A DNA stretch of 64,000 bases, taken from positions 3,720,001-3,784,000 of the forward strand of contig CAXXWF010000001.1 of NCBI GenBank assembly GCA_963665865.2. Reading direction: 5' to 3'. Source of the DNA: PHAA01 sp963665865. GTDB lineage: Bacteria; Bacillota; Syntrophomonadia; Syntrophomonadales; Syntrophomonadaceae. The position numbers were made by a program, and so were the translations under genes. The notes under the pieces were generated by a model. That model was not told the DNA's origin, searched no databases, and worked only from the letters and a program-made list of their open reading frames with translations. Shown piece after piece: positions 8,047-15,247 of this stretch (its first letter is position 1; the number at the start of each line of letters is the position of its first letter).

Positions 8047-8370
8047 TAACAGTCAACCTAAGATTTTCTCGTTAGTATGATTGGGTTGTCGTTAATCGCA
8101 ATACCAGTATTACTTAATTCTCCTCCTGGCCTAAAGAACCAATAACATAAGAATTAGTGTTGATCGTGCAATATATAGCAAGGCGGTAATTTGTCAGGTA
8201 CAACGGACTTAAGCTATAATAATACACAGGCATTAATCAAATATTTAGCAATCGAAGTCCCTATAGTAAAGCGATGTTTACAAAAAAAGTTCAAATCAAT
8301 AGGGTACATGACTAATTTGCTATTAGGGATAGTCCGGCGGCAGGACTATCCATTTTTATTTTTATAAATA
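8047..8370 (+). other. 324-nt intergenic leader region before the KefB-type gene
   Basis: No open reading frame of note. Near the end is an intrinsic terminator at 8327-8365. The rest is AT-rich and lacks a convincing consensus promoter that I can defend. It may be a 5' leader analogous to that of copy 1, but I see no clear sequence similarity between the two. Confidence 0.5.
8327..8365 (+). terminator. Intrinsic terminator just upstream of the KefB-type gene
   Basis: Perfect 9-bp stem GGATAGTCC (8327-8335) and GGACTATCC (8343-8351) followed by ATTTTTATTTTTAT. It ends about 25 nt before the start codon, the position of an attenuator as well as of a read-through terminator. Confidence 0.85.
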
Positions 8371-8388
8371 TTGGGGGGAGGAAGCAGT

Positions 8389-10383
8389 ATAGATATCCCG
8401 TTATTAAATGATATTTTAATCATTTTTGGCCTGGCTATTTTTGTTATTTATATATGCCAGAAATTGAAAATTCCCAGTGTTGTAGGGCTTCTAATAACCG
8501 GCGTACTGGCCGGGCCCCATGGGTTTGGTCTGGTTGCAGATGTTCACAACGTGGAAGTGATGGCTGAACTGGGAATCATACTGCTCCTTTTTACCATCGG
8601 CATTGAGTTCTCCCTCGGGCGGCTCCTCCAAATAAGGAAAAGTGTTCTGGTGGGTGGCACCCTGCAGGTATTAGTCACCACGTTAGTAACAATGTTAATC
8701 CTTACTAAAATAGGGCGCCCCTTGGGTGAGGCGGTGTTTATTGGTTTCTTAATCTCACTTAGCAGTACAGCCATAGTATTGAAAATTATTCAGGACAGGT
8801 CGGAAATAGATGCTCCCTATGGGCGAAGCACCCTTGGTATATTGATATTCCAAGACATTATCATAATCCCGATGATGCTATTCACTCCTATTCTGGCCAA
8901 TGATCCCGGTGGATTAGGGGAATCTCCCTTTCTTCTGCTAGCTAAGGTTGTTTTTGTCCTGGGGATGTTGTTTGTTAGCGCCAAGTGGGTGGCCCCGTTT
9001 CTGCTTTATCATATTGCCCGCCAGCGGAGTCGGGAACTATTTCTTATCAGCACGATAACCATGTGTCTGGCAGTTGCCTGGTTTACATCCAGTATAGGCC
9101 TATCGGTATCATTGGGCGCCTTTTTGGCAGGGTTGATAATATCGGAATCAGAATACAGCCATCAGGCTTTAGGAAGTATTTTGCCTTTCCGGGATGTGTT
9201 CACCAGCATATTTTTCGTTTCAATCGGAATGTTGCTGAATACAGGAGTTTTTTTACAACAACCGGGTACCGTTATCTTGATAACCATGGCAGTACTACTA
9301 GGTAAAACTCTTATTTCCGGGGGAGCAGTTCTGGCACTGGGGTTCCCAATTAGAACTGCCGTCTTAACGGGTTTGGCTTTGAGTCAGGTTGGCGAATTTT
9401 CGTTTATTCTATCCAGATTTGGGATGGAGTATAATTTAATTAATGATTCATTCAATCAATTATTTATGGCTGTATCTGTACTGACAATGGCGCTAACACC
9501 TTTTATTATCGTCTTATCGCCTCGAATAGCGGAGGGGGTCATGAGATTACCTCTGCCCCATAAATTAAAAACCGGGGTCAATCTAGGTATTGAAATTAAA
9601 GAAGACTCCATTAGCGACCATTTGATTATTATAGGATTTGGTATTAATGGTAAGAATCTCGCCCGAGCGGCGTCAGCCTCAGGTATAGCGTATGTGGTTA
9701 TTGAGAATAATCCTGACACGGTGAAGGATGAAAAAAAGAATGGCGAACCGATATTCTATGGAGATGCGACCCAGCCTGAGTCCCTAAAGCATTCAAACGT
9801 AAAGGATGCTCGGGTAGTAGTAATCGCAATTTCCGATCCGGCCGCAACGGTAAGGATAACTGACTTAATCCGCAGATTGAATGCAAATGTTCATATTATT
9901 GTGCGCACCCGTTATATCCAGGAAATTGAACCTTTATATCAAGTGGGTGCCAATGATGTCATTCCTGAAGAGTTCGAAACATCGGTAGAGATCTTTACCC
10001 TAGTGCTCAAGAAATATCTGGTACCTAAAGTAGATATTGAGAAGTTCATCAACGAAATACGTTCTGATGGTTATGAGATGTTGCGCAGTCTCTCCAGGAG
10101 ATCTCCCAGCTTCCAAGACATAAAACTTCATCACCATGATGCGGAAATTGTGAACATTCGGGTAGAAAAAGGAGCCTGGGTAACGGGGAAGACTCTGGCT
10201 CAAATTAATTTGCGAGGCAGATATGGGGGCTCGGTGCTCTTAATACAACGTGGTTTAGAGACTTTCGTAAATCCAGGAAGAGATGACCTGCTGGAAGCTG
10301 ACGATCAGGCGGTTTTGCTTGGATCACCGGAGATTCTTGACGATATAGGGCGGCTTTTTAGTAAAATTGAAAAGGAGGGCTAA
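8389..10383 (+). CDS. KefB/GerN-type cation:proton antiporter (CPA2) with RCK domains
   Basis: A monovalent cation/proton antiporter of about 664 residues. Residues 1-390 form the CPA2 membrane domain with LKIPSVVGLLITGVLAGP, LLFTIGIEFSL and SSTAIVLKII motifs. An RCK-N (TrkA-N) Rossmann domain starts at IIIGFGINGKNLA (G416, G418, G421), and an RCK-C domain lies near 570-655 (VTGKTLAQINLR). Start choice is unusual: the strong GGGGGGAGG at 8373-8381 is followed by no ATG, GTG or TTG. ATA at 8389 lies 7 nt downstream and gives (M)DIPLLNDILIIFGLAIF, which fits my recollection of the family's N terminus. The in-frame TTG at 8371 overlaps the ribosome binding site. Cotranscribed with the zinc ribbon gene. 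Confidence 0.88.
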   Translation: MDIPLLNDILIIFGLAIFVIYICQKLKIPSVVGLLITGVLAGPHGFGLVADVHNVEVMAELGIILLLFTIGIEFSLGRLLQIRKSVLVGGTLQVLVTTLVTMLILTKIGRPLGEAVFIGFLISLSSTAIVLKIIQDRSEIDAPYGRSTLGILIFQDIIIIPMMLFTPILANDPGGLGESPFLLLAKVVFVLGMLFVSAKWVAPFLLYHIARQRSRELFLISTITMCLAVAWFTSSIGLSVSLGAFLAGLIISESEYSHQALGSILPFRDVFTSIFFVSIGMLLNTGVFLQQPGTVILITMAVLLGKTLISGGAVLALGFPIRTAVLTGLALSQVGEFSFILSRFGMEYNLINDSFNQLFMAVSVLTMALTPFIIVLSPRIAEGVMRLPLPHKLKTGVNLGIEIKEDSISDHLIIIGFGINGKNLARAASASGIAYVVIENNPDTVKDEKKNGEPIFYGDATQPESLKHSNVKDARVVVIAISDPAATVRITDLIRRLNANVHIIVRTRYIQEIEPLYQVGANDVIPEEFETSVEIFTLVLKKYLVPKVDIEKFINEIRSDGYEMLRSLSRRSPSFQDIKLHHHDAEIVNIRVEKGAWVTGKTLAQINLRGRYGGSVLLIQRGLETFVNPGRDDLLEADDQAVLLGSPEILDDIGRLFSKIEKEG

Positions 10384-10384
10384 A

Positions 10385-10540
10385 ATGAATCCGATATTTC
10401 TTTCTTCGCTAGCAGCCTTTTTTCATAAAGTAAAATGTCCTAAATGCGATAGAGATCAATTTATAACCCATGGAACTTCCAAAAAGAGTTTTCGCTGTAA
10501 ATATTGCGGGTATAGGATTGAACCGCCACCAAAAAAATAG
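10385..10540 (+). CDS. 51-residue zinc-ribbon protein
   Basis: A small gene directly after the antiporter stop. ATG at 10385, 4 nt after GGAGGGC (10375-10380), reading 51 codons to TAG at 10538-10540. The product has two CxxC knuckles, CPKC (C18, C21) and CKYC (C38, C41), and a basic C terminus (EPPPKK). The N-terminal segment NPIFLSSLAAFFH is hydrophobic. Such ribbons bind zinc; the target is unknown. Tight spacing suggests translation from the antiporter mRNA, and a regulatory or assembly role is only a guess. Confidence 0.75.
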   Translation: MNPIFLSSLAAFFHKVKCPKCDRDQFITHGTSKKSFRCKYCGYRIEPPPKK

Positions 10541-10677
10541 CACTAGTTGGGGTAAGGCTTGTAGATGTATTTTGATTGGGCTGCACTACTTGACATTCAG
10601 ACTAATTCGATACAAAAAAGTCCGAGCATCGACAATTATTTTATCAAGCCTAGCGCCGAGAGAAAGGTGACAGAAGC

Positions 10678-11946
10678 GTGTATTTTTGGCTTTCAATTAT
10701 AATTTTTGTACTGGTATATGCTTTGATTATGACCGAAAAAATTCATCGCACCATTGTAGCCATGCTGGGGGCTGCCATCATAATTACTATTGGGGTTGTG
10801 AATCAGGCCAAAGCGTTTCAATACATTGACTTCAATACAATCGGTCTGCTTATCGGGATGATGATAATTGTAGGCATTACCAGGCAAAGTGGGATATTCG
10901 AATACCTGGCGCTTAAGTCGGCTAAATTGGTTGGTGGCAGGCCGCTGGCTATTTTGGCCATCCTAGCTCTGGTTACTGCCCTAGCTTCTTCCCTGCTTGA
11001 CAATGTTACCACCGTACTGCTCATTGTACCGGTGACCTATGCCATTACGGATCGTCTCAATATTTCGCCCATCCCATTTTTGTTTGCCGAAATTTTCGCT
11101 TCTAACATCGGCGGGACAGCTACTTTAATCGGTGACCCTCCCAACATCATGATAGGCAGTGCGGCCGGATTGGGTTTTCTGGATTTCCTGACCAACCTGA
11201 GTCTGCCGATAATGGTAATACTTATGGTTACTATAGCCATCATGGTCTTTGTTTTTAGGAATGACCTGCAGACTACTGATGATCGTATTCAAAGTATTTT
11301 TGACCTGAATGAGAAGGAAGCCATTAAAGATTGGCGTTTACTGAAACGATGTCTTATTATTCTGGGTCTAACCATCATAGGATTCCTATTACATCAAAGC
11401 CTGCACCTGGAATCGGCCACGATAGCTTTATTAGGAGCAGCCGTATTAATGCTGATAACCGATGAGAATCCCGAAGTAGTCCTGCTAAATATTGAATGGC
11501 CCACCATATTTTTCTTCGCGGGCTTATTTATATTAGTAGGAGGGCTGGTGGAAACCGGGGTTATTGAACTAATAGCTAAGAAAGCTTTGTTAATCACGGG
11601 AGGCAGCCTGATGCAAACCGGAATGCTAGTTTTATGGCTGTCAGCTATAGCCTCAGCTTTCATTGACAATATCCCCTTTGTAGCTACCATGATTCCTCTA
11701 TTGCATACGATGGGTCAGCTTTCCAGCCTGCCCATGGAACCTACTTGGTGGGCACTATCCCTAGGAGCCTGCTTGGGGGGCAACGGTACTCTGATAGGAG
11801 CATCAGCCAATGTAATAGTAGCAGGAATAGCAGAAAGAAACGGAACCCCCATCAGATTCATGGAATACTTGAAAGTTGGCTTTCCTTTGATGTTGGTTTC
11901 GATAGTATTGTCCATGGGATATCTTTATATTTTCTTTTGGAGATAA
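10678..11946 (+). CDS. ArsB/NhaD-superfamily ion permease, copy 2
   Basis: Same length (422 residues) and the same motifs as the 6778-8046 gene: LLDNVTTVLLIVP, NIGGTATLIGDPPN, DNIPFVATMIP, GNGTLIGASANVI. By eye most residues are identical, with differences concentrated in the loop after the sixth membrane segment (for example MEFIKDW versus KEAIKDW) and in the C terminus. It starts with GTG at 10678 behind AGAAAGGTGA. The 137-nt gap upstream holds no terminator that I can see, so it may be read from the antiporter transcript. The pair probably arose by local duplication, with the KefB-type gene now lying between the copies. Confidence 0.88.
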   Translation: MYFWLSIIIFVLVYALIMTEKIHRTIVAMLGAAIIITIGVVNQAKAFQYIDFNTIGLLIGMMIIVGITRQSGIFEYLALKSAKLVGGRPLAILAILALVTALASSLLDNVTTVLLIVPVTYAITDRLNISPIPFLFAEIFASNIGGTATLIGDPPNIMIGSAAGLGFLDFLTNLSLPIMVILMVTIAIMVFVFRNDLQTTDDRIQSIFDLNEKEAIKDWRLLKRCLIILGLTIIGFLLHQSLHLESATIALLGAAVLMLITDENPEVVLLNIEWPTIFFFAGLFILVGGLVETGVIELIAKKALLITGGSLMQTGMLVLWLSAIASAFIDNIPFVATMIPLLHTMGQLSSLPMEPTWWALSLGACLGGNGTLIGASANVIVAGIAERNGTPIRFMEYLKVGFPLMLVSIVLSMGYLYIFFWR

Positions 11947-11973
11947 GTGGGGTTCAGACTATCGGTTGCCAAG

Positions 11974-12003
11974 TTGACAACATCCGTATATACTGCATAT
12001 AAT
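11974..12003 (+). promoter_or_regulatory. Consensus sigma-A promoter of the T-box cysE-cysS operon
   Basis: TTGACA at 11974-11979 and TATAAT at 11998-12003 with an 18-nt spacer: perfect hexamers. Transcription would begin near 12010, just before the T-box. Confidence 0.85.
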
Positions 12004-12029
12004 AAATATTAATTATATATATTTCTTTA

Positions 12030-12300
12030 AATGCTGGGAATGGGAGAAGTAAGCGTCGATCGCTGCCAGAGAGAGAAGGTCACCGGCTGAGAGCCTTCTT
12101 AGGACTTACCACGGACAGTCCTTTCAGTATGAAGCCGCCGAAAGTGCGCCCGGGAGCAGGTGTGCCGAAATAATAGTAGGCATACCCGGTAAAAGCCGTT
12201 ATCTTAAGCAAAAGCGGGGCGCAAAAGTGCTCAAGCAGGGTGGAACCGCGGAAGTAATAACCTTTCGTCTCTGAAAATAGAGATGGAAGGTTTATTTTTT
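12030..12300 (+). ncRNA. T-box leader, probably cysteine-specific
   Basis: A T-box riboswitch senses uncharged tRNA and lets transcription pass the terminator. Visible landmarks: a stem I start near AGAAGTAAGCGTC, the GA-motif CAGAGAGAGAAGG (12067-12079), the conserved T-box/antiterminator AGCAGGGTGGAACCGCGG at 12234-12251, and a terminator of CCTTTCGTCTCT with AGAGATGGAAGG followed by a T-rich run (12259-12300). The best specifier is TGC at 12145-12147 in GAAAGTGCG, a cysteine codon, which agrees with the downstream cysE and cysS genes. A second TGC at 12163 is less well placed. Confidence 0.92.
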
Positions 12301-12313
12301 TGCAGGTAGAAAT

Positions 12314-12389
12314 GGTGTCAAGGGGTGACGGTTCTTCTGACACGCTCAGCAATTGACCAAGGTGTCAAGAGAAACGTCCCCTTGACACC
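12314..12389. repeat. REP-like inverted pair between T-box and cysE
   Basis: Two ~29-nt copies in inverted orientation (12314-12343 and 12361-12389) with a 17-nt spacer. Each begins GGTGTCAAG or ends CTTGACACC and carries a CGTCCCC-type core. The right copy is itself a hairpin (GGTGTCAA with TTGACACC). The core is shared with 59855-59939. In other Clostridia, repeats of this look occur near REP-associated transposases (general recollection); no such transposase gene is in this window. Confidence 0.75.
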
Positions 12390-12410
12390 TGAACTAAAGG
12401 GGGAAAAAGT

Positions 12411-13124
12411 ATGTTTGATGCTTTAAAGAGAGAGGTTCAAGTAGTCTTTGAACGAGATCCGGCAGCACGCAGTGTAGCAGAAATAGTTTTATTATATCCG
12501 GGATTTCATGCCATTATATTTCATCGGGTGGCCCATTTTCTATATAAAAAGGAGATGTATTTCCTGGCTCGGGTTGTATCAGCCATCAGCCGTTTTTTGA
12601 CTGGAATTGAAATCCATCCCGGCGCCCAAATCGGTAAAGGCTTTTTTATAGACCACGGCAGTGGAATTGTAATTGGCGAGACCGCCGAGATAGGAGACAA
12701 TGTTACCCTTTATCAGGGCGTTACCCTGGGAGGGTCAGGCAAAGAAAAAGGCAAACGCCATCCTACCATAGGCAACAATGTCACAATCAGCGCGGGAGCC
12801 AAAATTTTGGGATCATTTACGGTAGGTGATCATGCCAAAATTGGGGGAGGCTCGGTGGTGGTAAGGGCCGTACCCCCGAATTGTACAGTAGTGGGTGTTC
12901 CCGGCCGAATTGTAGCGCGGGATGGTATAAAGGTTGATAATGACTGCACTGAGGTAGATCTGGATCACAACCTTCTGCCTGATCCGGTAGCTGATATATT
13001 GTCCGCTATGCAGTCCAAAATTGATGAATTAGAGAAAAGGCTGGAATCAAACCAGAAGGAGGCCCCCGTGGATGAAGATATACAACACTCTAAATGGCAG
13101 AAAAGAAGAATTAGTAACTCTTAA
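12411..13124 (+). CDS. cysE: Serine O-acetyltransferase
   Basis: CysE makes O-acetylserine from serine and acetyl-CoA, the first step of cysteine synthesis. The 237-residue protein has an N-terminal helical region (residues 1-60) and a left-handed beta-helix of hexapeptide repeats. It carries the FIDHGSG motif (D81, H82 catalytic pair region) and IGETAEIGDNVTLYQGVTLGG, and ends VVGVPGRIV before a variable tail. GGGGGAAAAAGT precedes the ATG. It overlaps cysS by 53 nt, so the two are translated from one T-box-controlled mRNA. Confidence 0.96.
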   Translation: MFDALKREVQVVFERDPAARSVAEIVLLYPGFHAIIFHRVAHFLYKKEMYFLARVVSAISRFLTGIEIHPGAQIGKGFFIDHGSGIVIGETAEIGDNVTLYQGVTLGGSGKEKGKRHPTIGNNVTISAGAKILGSFTVGDHAKIGGGSVVVRAVPPNCTVVGVPGRIVARDGIKVDNDCTEVDLDHNLLPDPVADILSAMQSKIDELEKRLESNQKEAPVDEDIQHSKWQKRRISNS

Positions 13125-14664
13125 TCCCCATCAGGTAAATATGTATGTATGCGGACCTACTACCTATAATTACATCCATCTGGGCAACGCACGTCCCCTG
13201 GTTGTGTTTGACACAGTCAGGCGCTATCTGGAGTTCCGAGGTTATCAAGTGAAATATGTCCAGAACTTCACGGATGTAGATGATAAGATCATCAATCGTG
13301 CCCGTCAGGAAGGTGAAGACCCTCTGAAATTGGCGCAGCGCTATATCGACGAGTATTTTATTGATGCGGATGCTTTAGGAATAGCCCGAGCAGATAAGCA
13401 TCCCCGGGTAAGTGAGCACATTGCAGAAATAATTACGGTGATAGCGGGGTTAATAGAAAAAGGGTATGCCTATGAAGTAGATGGGGACGTATATTATCGG
13501 GTGAAAGCCTTTGCCGGGTATGGCAAACTATCCGGTCGCTCCCGGGACGACATGTTAGCCGGAGCGCGCGTGGAAGTGGATGAGCGCAAAGAAGAACCAG
13601 TGGATTTTGCCCTGTGGAAGAAGGCCAAAGCCGGGGAGCCTTCCTGGGATAGTCCTTGGGGCCAGGGAAGGCCGGGCTGGCACATCGAGTGTTCGGTCAT
13701 GTCTACCAAATACCTGGGTGAGACTCTGGATATTCATGGCGGTGGAGCCGATTTAATATTTCCTCACCATGAAAATGAAATAGCTCAGGCCGAGGCTTAT
13801 ACTGGCAAGCCATTTGTTAACTACTGGATGCACAACGGTTTCATAACCGTGAAAAGTGAGAAAATGTCCAAGTCGCTGGGGAATTTCTTTATTCTGCGGG
13901 ATATTCTGGCGAAATATCCCCATGACGTGGTGCGTTACTATCTAATCGCCACTCATTATCGCAGCCCGTTGGATTTTGATGATGGCAAGCTGGAAGAAGC
14001 CCGCAAAGCCCTGGGCAGGTTAAAGACCACCTTGACCTTGGCTGAGGAATTCATGGATGATAATAGAAGTATAAACACAGAGTTAGAACTGCATAGTGAG
14101 CTTATGCTCGGTGTGTTGGAAATGCAGGACAAATTCATTGAAGCCATGGATGACGACTTCAATACCGCCAAAGCGCTGGGCTACCTGTTTGAAATGTCGC
14201 ATATTATCAACAGCTTCATTGCCAGCGGGAATCCTCAAAGCCGACCGGCCCGGGAAACGCTGCAAACAGCATTGCAGATATTTAAGCAATTAGGCGGTAT
14301 CCTGGGAATATTCATAGAACGGAAGGAAGACCGGGGACAGGCCGTAGATGCTCTGTTAGCGATATTGCTGAAGATGAGAACGGAGGCCCGCCTGGAAAAG
14401 AATTATACCTTGGCTGATTCCTTGCGGGATCTGCTCAACCAACTGGCGGTCAAGGTGGAGGACAAACCAACTGGCAGCCTATTCCGCTATGATAAGCCGC
14501 CAGCAGTTGATGCGATGATGGAATACCTAATTAAACTGCGGCAAGATTTCAAAGCAAGTAAAGAATATTCACGGGCTGATATGTTAAGAGACAGTTTGCA
14601 TGAAATTGGGATTATGATTGAAGATACCCGGGAAGGAGCTCGGTGGAAGTTTGCAGATGCATGA
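13072..14664 (+). CDS. cysS: Cysteinyl-tRNA synthetase with duplicated C-terminal module
   Basis: Charges tRNA-Cys. Zinc ligand C27 in MYVCGPT, the HIGH-type HLGN (H36-N39), the ECSVM and PHHENEIAQ zinc/active-site segments, and KMSKS (K264-S268) are present. Length is 530 residues, whereas typical CysS has about 460-470. The excess is explained by two copies of the C-terminal helical module, about residues 425-474 and 479-528. Both run AVDA...R...K.Y..AD.LRD.L......ED and the second ends in the usual IEDTREGARW. GAAGGAGG at 13055-13062 places the ATG; the gene starts within cysE and ends within mrnC. Confidence 0.95.
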   Translation: MKIYNTLNGRKEELVTLNPHQVNMYVCGPTTYNYIHLGNARPLVVFDTVRRYLEFRGYQVKYVQNFTDVDDKIINRARQEGEDPLKLAQRYIDEYFIDADALGIARADKHPRVSEHIAEIITVIAGLIEKGYAYEVDGDVYYRVKAFAGYGKLSGRSRDDMLAGARVEVDERKEEPVDFALWKKAKAGEPSWDSPWGQGRPGWHIECSVMSTKYLGETLDIHGGGADLIFPHHENEIAQAEAYTGKPFVNYWMHNGFITVKSEKMSKSLGNFFILRDILAKYPHDVVRYYLIATHYRSPLDFDDGKLEEARKALGRLKTTLTLAEEFMDDNRSINTELELHSELMLGVLEMQDKFIEAMDDDFNTAKALGYLFEMSHIINSFIASGNPQSRPARETLQTALQIFKQLGGILGIFIERKEDRGQAVDALLAILLKMRTEARLEKNYTLADSLRDLLNQLAVKVEDKPTGSLFRYDKPPAVDAMMEYLIKLRQDFKASKEYSRADMLRDSLHEIGIMIEDTREGARWKFADA

Positions 14665-15046
14665 ACCTTTGGCTGAAAACACTTTAAGCGAATATTCGCC
14701 GCTTATCCTGGCCTATATCGGGGACGCAGTCTTTGAATTGATGGTACGCACTAAGATCGTATCAGCAGGCCAGAGGCGGATTAAGGATATCCATTTGCAG
14801 ACAGTAGAACTGGTCAAAGCCGATCATCAGGCTTACATGGTTAGGCAAATATTTGACGAGTTAAGTATCGAAGAACAGGATATAGTCCGGCGGGGGCGCA
14901 ATACCCGGAGCAATCCTCCCAAAAATGCAGATATGCAGGCCTATCGGATGAGTACCGGATTTGAGGCCCTGTTAGGTTATCTCTATCTGAAAGGTGATGG
15001 AGAACGCTTGCAATATCTAATCAACCGCGCCCTGGAGGTAAAGTAG
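14657..15046 (+). CDS. mrnC: Mini-ribonuclease 3
   Basis: Mini-III is an RNase III-like dimeric nuclease without a dsRNA-binding domain; in Bacillus it matures 23S rRNA. The catalytic-site motif LAYIGDAVFEL (D23) and the RRGRN segment near 80 are present. The ~129-residue length fits. Start: ATG at 14657, overlapping the end of cysS; TTG at 14651 or 14618 are alternatives, with GAAGGAG at 14632-14638. In Bacillus-type order rlmB follows directly; here 9.3 kb separates them. Confidence 0.92.
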   Translation: MHEPLAENTLSEYSPLILAYIGDAVFELMVRTKIVSAGQRRIKDIHLQTVELVKADHQAYMVRQIFDELSIEEQDIVRRGRNTRSNPPKNADMQAYRMSTGFEALLGYLYLKGDGERLQYLINRALEVK

Positions 15047-15247
15047 ATATATGAGTGTACCAATCACAAATATAGCTGGACCACACTTAACTGGTGTTAA
15101 CAGATGAGTATCATGAATTGGCGCACTTTCTTTATCCCCACCATAATAAAGATTTTTGCGACTTCGAACTGTTCACATGCCTGATTGGCAAGAGCGCAAA
15201 AGAATCTTAAATCACTAGAACTTAAGATGGCTGGGATTTAAGTTAAA

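Noticed and set aside
10470..10670. 66-codon open frame across the zinc-ribbon gene and following gap
   Set aside because: It overlaps the CxxC gene in another frame, has no ribosome binding site and no recognisable protein pattern.
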